Of a stretch of 15,116 bases of DNA, positions 1 through 6,426 are shown one piece after another; the stretch's first letter is position 1; each line of letters begins with the position of its first letter. This stretch comes from Lachnospiraceae bacterium (lineage in GTDB: Bacteria > Bacillota_A > Clostridia > Lachnospirales > Lachnospiraceae): assembly GCA_017523185.1 (NCBI GenBank), contig JAFWXB010000027.1:1-15116 (forward strand), read 5' to 3'. The notes beneath the pieces were generated by a model, which saw only the letters and a program-made list of their open reading frames with translations, ran no database searches and was not told the DNA's origin. Position numbers and translations under genes: made by a program.

Positions 1-710
1 ATAGCTTCTGCTTCTTTTGCTTGCTGTTTTGTAAGCTGTGGTGTATCTTTTAAAACGTATTCCATAGCTAAATTATCATATTTTACTTTTCCAAGTGCAT
101 GATAAGGAAGTACCTCTAATTTTTCTACATTGGAAAGTGTTTTTAAAAATTCTCCAAGTTTTGTAAGTTGTTTTTTCTCAAATGTAATATTTGGTACAAC
201 TACATGACGAATCCATACTGGTTTTTGAATTTCATCTAAATATCTTGCAAATGCTAAAATAGGTTGATTGGAATGTGATGTTAATACTTTATGAGGTTCA
301 TCTTCTATATGTTTGATATCTAACATCACAAGGTCTGTTACTTGCATTAACTTTTCTATTTTTTGAAATATTTCACTATTTCTATCTTCTGTAAAAAAAA
401 CACCTGATGTATCCAAACAAGTATGAATTTCTTTCTTTTTTGCTTTTGTAAACAGTTCCAGTAAAAAATCAATCTGCATCATTGGTTCACCACCAGTTGC
501 AGTAATACCACCCTTTCTATAAAAAGAACGATTTCTTTCAAAGCGTTTGATAATTTCGTTTGCACTTATTTCTTCTCCATCTTTCGGATTCCAAGTATCC
601 GGATTGTGACAATATTGACAACGCATTGGACATCCTTGGAAAAACACAACAAATCGCACTCCCGGTCCATCAACTGTTCCAAATGTTTCAAGCGAATGAA
701 TATATCCCAT
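1..710 (-). CDS. pflA: Pyruvate formate-lyase activating enzyme (radical SAM), 3' end cut by window edge
   Basis: Cytoplasmic radical SAM enzyme that uses a [4Fe-4S] cluster and S-adenosylmethionine to abstract a hydrogen from the conserved glycine of PflB, which switches on anaerobic pyruvate cleavage. About 236 codons are visible. The N-terminus reads GYIHSLETFGTVDGPGVRF, typical of the family, followed by the cluster motif C-x3-C-x2-C at Cys27, Cys31 and Cys34 (GCPMRCQYCHN) and the SAM-contacting GGE at residues 73-75 (ITATGGEP). The family is usually about 245 residues, so only a short C-terminal tail should be missing beyond position 1. The ATG at 710-708 is preceded by AAGGA about 10 nt upstream. 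It lies directly downstream of pflB but has its own promoter. The pflB neighbour and close motif match make this assignment firm. Confidence 0.96.
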   Translation of the reverse strand, partial: MGYIHSLETFGTVDGPGVRFVVFFQGCPMRCQYCHNPDTWNPKDGEEISANEIIKRFERNRSFYRKGGITATGGEPMMQIDFLLELFTKAKKKEIHTCLDTSGVFFTEDRNSEIFQKIEKLMQVTDLVMLDIKHIEDEPHKVLTSHSNQPILAFARYLDEIQKPVWIRHVVVPNITFEKKQLTKLGEFLKTLSNVEKLEVLPYHALGKVKYDNLAMEYVLKDTPQLTKQQAKEAEA

Positions 711-739
711 AAACTATAATTCCTTTTCTTTTTTCAGTT

Positions 740-768
740 ATTATAACCAATTTTGCAAAATGTCACAA
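740..768 (-). promoter_or_regulatory. Probable sigma-A-type promoter of pflA
   Basis: On the minus strand a perfect TATAAT (745-740) lies 17 bp downstream of TTGTGA (768-763), which matches the -35 consensus at four of six positions. The predicted start would lie near 733, giving a leader of roughly 23 nt that contains the ribosome binding site. It sits downstream of the pflB terminator, so pflA can be expressed independently of read-through. Confidence 0.65.
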
Positions 769-808
769 TGTCCATTTTTTGTTATTTAACTTTAACTACA
801 AATAAGAA

Positions 809-857
809 GCATAAACAAAAGAGACCGAAAACCTTCATTTTAAAAAGGTCTTCGGTC
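809..857 (-). terminator. Rho-independent terminator after pflB
   Basis: Read on the minus strand, a 13-bp stem (arms 857-845 and 835-823, with one G-U wobble) closes a 9-nt loop. It is followed by the T-rich tail TCTTTTGTTT. It starts about 70 nt past the pflB stop codon and lies before the pflA promoter. Confidence 0.85.
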
Positions 858-928
858 AAAATATTTGTTATTCAAATTACTTATTTTTAGCTTAGAATAT
901 AATATTCCCTATTAGTATCCAATTTATA

Positions 929-3157
929 TTACATAATTTCATGGAATGTTCTTGCAATAACTTCATCTTGTTGTTCTTTTGTTAATTTAATGAAGTTTAC
1001 AGCATATCCGGATACTCGAATAGTAAGCTGTGGATATAATTCAGGATGTTTTTGTGCATCAAGTAATGTTTCTTTGCTTAATACGTTGACATTTAAGTGA
1101 TGTCCACCCTTTTCTACATAACCATCTAACATTGCAATTAAGTTGTCTTTTGCATCTTCATTTGTTTTTCCAAGTGCTTCTGGTACAATTGTAAAGGTAT
1201 TTGAAATACCATCTTGCGAATCCATAAATGGAATCTTTGCTACTGATGCAAGAGAAGCGACTGCCCCATGTGTATCTCTACCATGCATTGGATTTCCACC
1301 CGGTGCAAATGCTACACCTTTCTTTCTTCCATCTGGTGTTGCACCTGTATTTTTTCCATAAGATACATTTGATGTAATGGTTAAAATAGAGGTTGTCTGA
1401 ATACCACCACGGTAAGTGTGATTTCCTTTGATATATCCAATAAATAAATGAAGCACTTCTTTTGCAATTTCATCTACTCTATCATCATCATTACCAAATT
1501 TAGGGAAATCACCTTCGATTTCAAAATCAATTGCTACACCTTTTTCATCACGAATTGGTTTTACTTTTGCATATTTAATTGCAGATAAAGAGTCTGCTAC
1601 TACAGAAAATCCTGCAATACCTGTTGCAAACCAACGTGTTACTTTCTTATCATGAAGTGCCATTTCTAATTTTTCATAAGAATATTTGTCATGCATATAG
1701 TGAATGATGTTAAGTGCATTTACATAAACACTTGCAAGCCATTTCATCATTGCTTTATACGCATCCATAACTTCCTCATAATCCAAATATTCAGAAGTAA
1801 TCGGACGATATTTTGGACCTACCTGTTTGCCTGAAATTTCATCAATACCACCATTAATTGCATATAATAAACATTTTGCAAGGTTTGCTCTTGCACCAAA
1901 AAATTGCATTTCTTTCCCAATTCTCATGGAAGATACACAACAAGCAATACCATAATCATCTCCATGAATGACACGCATAATATCGTCGTTTTCATACTGT
2001 ACTGCTGAATGTTTAATCGAAATATCAGCACAGAATTTTTTGAAATTTTCCGGTAATTTTACAGACCAAAGAACTGTTAAGTTTGGTTCTGGTGCTGCAC
2101 CAATATTATTTAATGTATTCAAATAACGATAAGACATTTTTGTTACCATATGTCTTCCATCTACACCAATACCTGCAATAGATTCTGTTACCCATGTTGG
2201 GTCACCCGCGAAAATAGTATTGTATTCCGGTGTTCTTGCAAATTTAATTAAACGAAGTTTCATAACAAACTGGTCGATAATTTCCTGAATCTGTTCTTCT
2301 GTAAATGTGCCTTCTGCAAGGTCACGTTCTGCATAAATATCAAGGAATGTAGAAGTACGTCCTAATGACATTGCTGCACCATTTTGTTCTTTTACTGCTG
2401 CAAGATAACCAAAATATACAGCCTGTGTTGCTTCTAATACATTTGTAGCAGGTTTACTAATATCACAGCCATAAATTTCTGCTAACTTCTTTAACATTTC
2501 CAATGCACGAATCTGTTCAGATAATTCTTCTCTTTCACGAATTACATCAGAATACATAATAATACGTGTTGTATTTAACTGTTCTTTTTTATCTTCAATC
2601 AAACGGTCTACACCATAAAGTGCCGGTCTTCTGTAATCTCCAATAATACGTCCACGTCCATAAGCGTCCGGAAGCCCTGTAATAATGTGAGCAGAACGAC
2701 ACGCTCTCATTTCCGGTGTATATGCATCAAATACACCTGCATTATGTGTTTTTCTATGTGTTGTAAAATATTCTACTACTTCAGGGTCTACTTTATATCC
2801 ATTATCTTCACAAGCTTTCATTGCCATACGAATACCGCCATAAGGCTGAAGGGCACGTTTAAAAGGCTTATCTGTCTGAAAACCTACGATACGTTCTTTA
2901 TCTTTATTCAAATATCCAGGACCATGAGAAAGAATTGTAGAAATAATCTTGGTATCCATATCTAAAACACCACCAGCTTCTCGTTCCTGTTTAGAAAGGT
3001 CTAATACTTGCTCCCAAAGGTCTTTTGTATCTTGTGTAGGGCCTGCCAAAAAGCTCTCATCTCCATCATATGGATGATAGTTCTTTTGAATAAAATCTCT
3101 TACGTTAATTTCTCTTTCCCAAGAACCACCTTGGAAATCTCTCCATGCATTTTGCAT
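929..3157 (-). CDS. pflB: Formate C-acetyltransferase (pyruvate formate-lyase)
   Basis: Glycyl-radical enzyme converting pyruvate and CoA to acetyl-CoA and formate, the main non-oxidative pyruvate-cleavage step of anaerobic fermentation, in the cytoplasm. From the chosen start it has 742 residues, a normal family length. The catalytic cysteine pair is Cys406-Cys407 in [20 protein letters not shown]. The glycyl-radical loop is RVSGYAVNF near the C-terminus, with Gly717 as the radical site. An in-frame ATG at 3235 would add 26 residues, but the added sequence is not family-like and is partly encoded by the ribosome binding site itself. The ATG at 3157-3155 follows AGGAGG with 7-nt spacing and begins [11 protein letters not shown], a typical PflB N-terminus. 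The gene has its own promoter and terminator, and the activase gene follows. All key residues are present and nothing is broken. Confidence 0.97.
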   Translation of the reverse strand: MQNAWRDFQGGSWEREINVRDFIQKNYHPYDGDESFLAGPTQDTKDLWEQVLDLSKQEREAGGVLDMDTKIISTILSHGPGYLNKDKERIVGFQTDKPFKRALQPYGGIRMAMKACEDNGYKVDPEVVEYFTTHRKTHNAGVFDAYTPEMRACRSAHIITGLPDAYGRGRIIGDYRRPALYGVDRLIEDKKEQLNTTRIIMYSDVIREREELSEQIRALEMLKKLAEIYGCDISKPATNVLEATQAVYFGYLAAVKEQNGAAMSLGRTSTFLDIYAERDLAEGTFTEEQIQEIIDQFVMKLRLIKFARTPEYNTIFAGDPTWVTESIAGIGVDGRHMVTKMSYRYLNTLNNIGAAPEPNLTVLWSVKLPENFKKFCADISIKHSAVQYENDDIMRVIHGDDYGIACCVSSMRIGKEMQFFGARANLAKCLLYAINGGIDEISGKQVGPKYRPITSEYLDYEEVMDAYKAMMKWLASVYVNALNIIHYMHDKYSYEKLEMALHDKKVTRWFATGIAGFSVVADSLSAIKYAKVKPIRDEKGVAIDFEIEGDFPKFGNDDDRVDEIAKEVLHLFIGYIKGNHTYRGGIQTTSILTITSNVSYGKNTGATPDGRKKGVAFAPGGNPMHGRDTHGAVASLASVAKIPFMDSQDGISNTFTIVPEALGKTNEDAKDNLIAMLDGYVEKGGHHLNVNVLSKETLLDAQKHPELYPQLTIRVSGYAVNFIKLTKEQQDEVIARTFHEIM

Positions 3158-3164
3158 TTTTCTT

Positions 3165-3170
3165 CCTCCT
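3165..3170 (-). promoter_or_regulatory. Strong Shine-Dalgarno site that sets the pflB start
   Basis: AGGAGG on the minus strand lies 7 nt before the ATG at 3157. Translation from the upstream in-frame ATG would read straight through it, so it argues for the shorter 742-residue protein. Confidence 0.9.
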
Positions 3171-3341
3171 CTTAAAAATATAGTCATATGCTTTAAAAAT
3201 AAACAAATAAAATATATATGATACCGTTTCCACATAAGACTGTTTCATCTTTAAGTTCAAGCCTCTTGCCAATATAAAAACTCTAGTATATAGCAAAAAG
3301 ATACAAAAGAATTTATCATGCAAAGCATAATATTTCTCTCA

Positions 3342-3367
3342 TTCAATTCTACGGAGTCGAACTTGAA
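3342..3367 (-). other. Possible leader hairpin in the pflB 5' untranslated region
   Basis: Arms 3342-3349 and 3359-3367 can form an 8-bp stem with one bulged base and a 9-nt loop. The upstream arm also belongs to a 9-bp segment (3370-3362) that is perfectly complementary to 3261-3253 about 100 nt further along the transcript, so two mutually exclusive pairings are possible. Function is not known, and there is no match to a riboswitch I recognise. Confidence 0.3.
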
Positions 3368-3448
3368 CTTTGAATCTTCTTCCTTTTGGAGTATCATTTT
3401 TCTTAGTTATTTGTCGTGTTTTAGAAAACTTATTGCTCTCTAATTCAT

Positions 3449-3477
3449 ACTATACTCTAATTTTACTTTTCTGCCAA
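3449..3477 (-). promoter_or_regulatory. Probable sigma-A-type promoter of pflB
   Basis: On the minus strand TTGGCA (3477-3472) and TATAGT (3454-3449) are separated by exactly 17 bp. Each hexamer differs from consensus at one position. Transcription would start near 3442, leaving a leader of about 285 nt before the ATG. No better promoter was seen closer to the gene. Confidence 0.65.
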
Positions 3478-3482
3478 TGATT

Positions 3483-3499
3483 TTGTATAATGTATACAA
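3483..3499. promoter_or_regulatory. Candidate operator: 17-bp palindrome just upstream of the pflB -35 box
   Basis: The sequence TTGTATAATGTATACAA is a perfect 7-bp inverted repeat around a 3-bp centre. It ends 5 bp upstream of the -35 hexamer, with its centre about 49 bp before the predicted start, a usual place for an activator or for a repressor next to a promoter. It does not match the Rex (TTGTGA-type) or CRP/FNR (TGTGA-type) consensus, so no regulator is named. Confidence 0.45.
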
Positions 3500-3661
3500 T
3501 TTTGTGCAGTTTTATCATTATAGTTTTATTGTAACCAATATGAGTTACTTTTATATAAAAATCTAAATATATATTCCATTATTGTTTATAAAAAACAAAT
3601 GTTTTTTATTTATTTTTCAAGCTCATATTATAATTACAATATAAAAAATACTTGTTTCACA

Positions 3662-3696
3662 AAACAGAAAAAACAGATATTTATTATCTGTTTTTT
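3662..3696 (-). terminator. Hairpin terminator after the response regulator gene
   Basis: On the minus strand AAAAAACAGAT and ATCTGTTTTTT form an 11-bp stem (arms 3696-3686 and 3678-3668) with a 7-nt loop, followed by further T-rich sequence. It lies about 87 nt past the response-regulator stop. The stem has an A tract on one side and a T tract on the other, so it could also work in the opposite direction. Confidence 0.75.
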
Positions 3697-3782
3697 CTTA
3701 CTATTTCTAAACCAATACTTTCATACATGAATATACGAAAAATGCATAAAAAATGCAAGCAATTTTTGTATACTTTTTTATT

Positions 3783-4472
3783 TTATAATTTGAAACGATA
3801 TCCCACACCCCAAATTGTTTCAATATATTGTGGTTTTGCTGTATTCATTTCTACTTTTTCACGAATTTTCTTAATATGCACCGTAACAGTTGCAATATCA
3901 CCAATTGATTCCATATCCCAAATTTCTCGGAATAATTCTTCTTTGGTATATACATGGTTTGGATTTTCAGCAAGGAATGTCAACAAATCAAATTCCTTTG
4001 TCGTAAATTGTTTTTCTTCTCCATTTATCCAAACACGTCTTGCTGTTTTATCAATTTTAATACCACGAATTTCAATAATATCATTTTCCACAATATTACT
4101 TCCAATCAAACGATTATATCTTGCAAGATGAGCCTTTACACGAGCTACAAGTTCACTTGGAGAAAATGGTTTTGTAACATAATCATCTGCCCCAAGTCCA
4201 AGACCTCTGATTTTATCAATATCATCTTTTTTTGCCGATACCATTAAAATTGGTGTATTTTTATGCTCACGAATCTGTTTACAAATTTCAAAACCATCAA
4301 TCCCAGGAAGCATCAAATCTAAGATAAATAAATCAAATTCTTCTGCCAATGCTCTTGCAAGCCCTGTCATTCCGTCATTTTCTACTTCTACCTCAAAACC
4401 ACTTAACTCTAAATAATCTTTTTCCAAATCTGCAATTGCAATTTCATCTTCTACAATTAATATCTTACTCAT
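3783..4472 (-). CDS. OmpR/PhoB-family response regulator
   Basis: Cytoplasmic DNA-binding response regulator of 229 residues, the usual family length. The receiver domain (about 1-118) begins SKILIVEDE with the acidic pocket at Glu8/Asp9. The phospho-accepting Asp52 is in FILDLMLPG, Ser79 fills the switch Ser/Thr position and Lys101 is in the KPF motif. The C-terminal winged-helix domain (about 128-229) has the typical TTKEFDLLTFLAENP segment and ends in ETIWGVGYRF. The ATG at 4472 overlaps the end of the kinase gene by 8 bases and has AGGAGG 6 nt upstream, inside the kinase coding sequence, so the pair is probably translationally coupled. The partner is the histidine kinase encoded just before it. 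The target genes are unknown; neither neighbouring promoter can be assigned to it from sequence alone. Confidence 0.95.
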   Translation of the reverse strand: MSKILIVEDEIAIADLEKDYLELSGFEVEVENDGMTGLARALAEEFDLFILDLMLPGIDGFEICKQIREHKNTPILMVSAKKDDIDKIRGLGLGADDYVTKPFSPSELVARVKAHLARYNRLIGSNIVENDIIEIRGIKIDKTARRVWINGEEKQFTTKEFDLLTFLAENPNHVYTKEELFREIWDMESIGDIATVTVHIKKIREKVEMNTAKPQYIETIWGVGYRFKL

Positions 4473-5958
4473 TGATAACCTCCTGATATTTTCGAATTAC
4501 AAAATACATAATTGTTCCTGTATCTTCTTTACTTGTTGCCCAAATCTTGCCACCATGGTCTTCCACAATCTTCTTTACAATGGATAAACCAATTCCACTT
4601 CCTCCCGTTGCAGAATTTCTTGACGCATCTGCACGGAAAAAACGGTCAAATACATATGGTAAATCTTTTGAAGCAATACCACTTCCATTATCTTCTATTT
4701 CAACCTGTATAAAATCACCTACATCTTTAATACGAACATTGATAAATCCATTGCGTTTATTCATATATTTTGCCGAATTTCCAATAATATTGTTAATCAC
4801 ACGACGAAGCTGTTCCGGGTCTGCGATAATTACAATATTATCATCTGTATAATTGTAATATGCAAGTCCAATGCTCCTTGTTTCCAAATCCATTCCAATT
4901 TCATCAATACAATCTGCAAAATACTCTGCAACATTGATTTTCGCAAAATTATAAGGAATACGATTTGTATCAATTTTTGAATATAATGTCAATTCATTGA
5001 TTAAAGTATCCATTTCGTTTGCTTTGCTATAAATAGTTCGCACATACTTATCAATTTTTTCAGGTGTATTCGCAACTCCATCTAAAATTCCTTCTGCATA
5101 ACCTTTTACGGCTGTAATTGGTGTTTTTAAATCATGTGCAATATTACTGATAAGTGCTTTATTTTCCGATTCATTTTTAATTTTTTCTTCTGCATTATCT
5201 TTTAAACGATGACGCATTTCTTCAAAACTTGTACAAAGTTCTCCAATTTCATCTCCTCTTGTATGTTCTAAATCCATTTTAAAATCCAAATTGCCTTCTT
5301 TAATATTTTCTGCTGCAATCTGCAATTTTCGAATTGGAGTAATCATACTTTGATATAACCAAATTAAAAGCATACACGCTGTTAAAAGTAAAATCAGAAT
5401 TATCATAATAATAACATCTACAATTAATGTCTTTACTTCAGGTACTAATGCTTTTGTAGAAGTAATAGTAAATGCTCCACCTTCTATTTTATCTGGAAAT
5501 TGAAATTCTACATGCTTGATAATTACTTCATCTTCACTATCTATGTATGTTCCATAAGTGCTTTCCTGACCTTCTAACGTAGAATCCGGCAAAGTACGAA
5601 TAATACTATAATTATCTGTTCCCCCATTATATACGATATATTTTCCTTTTCTTACAATTAAATACGAATATTTTGTCTTTAATTCTTTATCAACTGCACT
5701 TAAATAAGAAACATCTTCCATTTTTTCAGGTGTATTTTGTGCTACTGTAATAATTTCTTTAAAATCTTCTCTCGTATATCGATTTAATAATTGTACCATA
5801 TTTGCAATGCTATACGCATCTACATCTTTCAAGCCATAATTTTCTTCTATCACCTTAATTTGTACATTCAAAAAGCTCCACGAAATAATACACGCAAGCA
5901 CAATTGGTACAAAAAGAATGATGCAAAAAGAAATCATGAGTTTTGATTTTAGCTTCAT
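4465..5958 (-). CDS. Membrane sensor histidine kinase (HAMP, HisKA, HATPase)
   Basis: Sensor kinase of 497 residues that should phosphorylate the regulator encoded downstream. It has a transmembrane segment at about 8-30 and an extracytoplasmic sensing region at about 31-176, for which I recognise no ligand family. A second transmembrane segment lies at about 178-202 and a HAMP linker at about 203-256. The dimerisation/phosphoacceptor helix has SNIAHDLKTP with His275. The ATPase domain has its N box at about 385-397 (RRVINNIIGNSAKY), G1 at DNGSGI (423-428), an F box near VFDRFFRAD and G2 at GGSGIGLSI (452-460). All catalytic motifs are intact. The kinase precedes the regulator, the reverse of the common order in this class. 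The ATG at 5958 follows an AGGAG site about 8 nt upstream. Confidence 0.94.
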   Translation of the reverse strand: MKLKSKLMISFCIILFVPIVLACIISWSFLNVQIKVIEENYGLKDVDAYSIANMVQLLNRYTREDFKEIITVAQNTPEKMEDVSYLSAVDKELKTKYSYLIVRKGKYIVYNGGTDNYSIIRTLPDSTLEGQESTYGTYIDSEDEVIIKHVEFQFPDKIEGGAFTITSTKALVPEVKTLIVDVIIMIILILLLTACMLLIWLYQSMITPIRKLQIAAENIKEGNLDFKMDLEHTRGDEIGELCTSFEEMRHRLKDNAEEKIKNESENKALISNIAHDLKTPITAVKGYAEGILDGVANTPEKIDKYVRTIYSKANEMDTLINELTLYSKIDTNRIPYNFAKINVAEYFADCIDEIGMDLETRSIGLAYYNYTDDNIVIIADPEQLRRVINNIIGNSAKYMNKRNGFINVRIKDVGDFIQVEIEDNGSGIASKDLPYVFDRFFRADASRNSATGGSGIGLSIVKKIVEDHGGKIWATSKEDTGTIMYFVIRKYQEVINE

Positions 5959-6108
5959 GTTGTTACTCCTAGCTACTTAAACGAAAACAGCTAAAAGATA
6001 ATCTGTTATCCAAACAATATTCTATCGTAAATATGTATAATAAAAATGATATCCTATCCTTTATTCTGCTTTCATTTCTATAAAATTTTCTTTCTTATAT
6101 TCCTTTTT

Positions 6109-6135
6109 ATTATATCATGTTTTATATGAAAACAA
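6109..6135 (-). promoter_or_regulatory. Candidate promoter of the histidine kinase-regulator operon
   Basis: On the minus strand a perfect TATAAT (6114-6109) is preceded by TGA (6117-6115), which makes it an extended -10 element. A TTGTTT lies 15 bp upstream (6135-6130), so the -35 spacing is short and the extended -10 would have to carry most of the strength. The leader would be about 140 nt. Confidence 0.45.
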
Positions 6136-6177
6136 ATAATAATTATTTTATAATATTCTGAATTTTTTATAAAATAG

Positions 6178-6225
6178 TCAAATAAATCAAAAGAACGACT
6201 GCTTCTTTGTAAAGCAATCGTTCTT
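6178..6225 (-). terminator. Rho-independent terminator, probable end of the polysaccharide operon
   Basis: A 14-bp stem (arms 6225-6212 and 6204-6191, one G-U wobble when read as minus-strand RNA) encloses a 7-nt loop. The arm ends in TTCTT and is followed by a T-rich tail, TTGATTTATTTG. It lies about 200 nt past the ligase-like stop codon and before the kinase promoter. Confidence 0.75.
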
Positions 6226-6243
6226 ATACTAGCAATAAAACAA

Positions 6244-6349
6244 AAAGTATAGATTATTTGCCTAACACGTTCCTTATTATTTTTATATAATACAAAAATG
6301 ATACTATAAAAATAAATCATAAAAACGATTTTCCAATAATCTATACTTT
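6244..6349. repeat. 106-bp imperfect palindrome bounded by perfect 15-bp inverted repeats
   Basis: AAAGTATAGATTATT at 6244-6258 is repeated exactly in reverse complement at 6335-6349. Nested inside is a second perfect inverted repeat of 11 bp (6277-6287 and 6305-6315), with a short CGTT/AACG pairing possible between the two. The whole could fold into one long hairpin in RNA or DNA. It lies between the ligase-like gene and its probable terminator. No target-site duplication is evident at the ends. It may be a miniature-transposon-like remnant or a structured 3' RNA element; I cannot decide between them. Confidence 0.6.
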
Positions 6350-6426
6350 CTTACTTCATTTATATCGTATTCAAACGAATATTTATACTTGAACCGTTAC
6401 TACTTACTTATAATAGAATACTACTC

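Larger units (their letters stand above)
3158..3782. other. Long intergenic region: pflB leader and promoter, terminator of the two-component genes
   Basis: This 625-base AT-rich stretch holds no gene I can support. From high to low coordinates it has the 3' end region and terminator of the response-regulator transcript, an AT-rich block with an A/T-only-like inverted repeat around 3590-3607, a 17-bp palindrome, the pflB promoter, and a leader of about 285 nt with possible alternative hairpins. Confidence 0.7.
5959..6426. other. Intergenic region between the polysaccharide operon and the two-component genes
   Basis: This 468-base AT-rich region has no credible gene. It contains a long imperfect palindrome (6244-6349), a strong terminator hairpin (6191-6225) and a candidate promoter for the kinase gene (6109-6135). 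Small reading frames that cross it run through the terminator hairpin and show no recognisable protein features. Confidence 0.75.

Noticed and set aside
1143..2965. Plus-strand open frames inside pflB
   Set aside because: Antisense shadows of a strongly conserved gene with no start signals.
3105..3323. Minus-strand small open frame overlapping the start of pflB in another frame
   Set aside because: No ribosome binding site or recognisable sequence, and it runs into conserved pflB coding sequence. More likely part of the leader.
3340..3375. tRNA-like fragment suggested by a GTTCGA-type sequence
   Set aside because: No acceptor stem, anticodon arm or complete T-arm could be assembled around it.
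3158..3442. Possible pfl/ZTP riboswitch in the pflB leader
   Set aside because: I could not find the conserved G- and C-rich core of that motif in this AT-rich leader. The name overlap with the gene is not evidence.
3483..3499. Reading the pflB-upstream palindrome as a Rex or FNR site
   Set aside because: The half-site TTGTATA lacks the TGTGA/TCACA core of these consensus sites, so only a generic operator is proposed.
3652..4131. Plus-strand open frame of 159 codons
   Set aside because: It lies mostly antisense to the response regulator, passes through the terminator hairpin, has a low-complexity AT-driven composition and shows no protein family features.
6078..6320. Minus-strand 80-codon open frame in the intergenic region
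   Set aside because: It spans the terminator hairpin, part of the palindromic element and the candidate promoter, and its composition is typical of translated AT-rich non-coding DNA.
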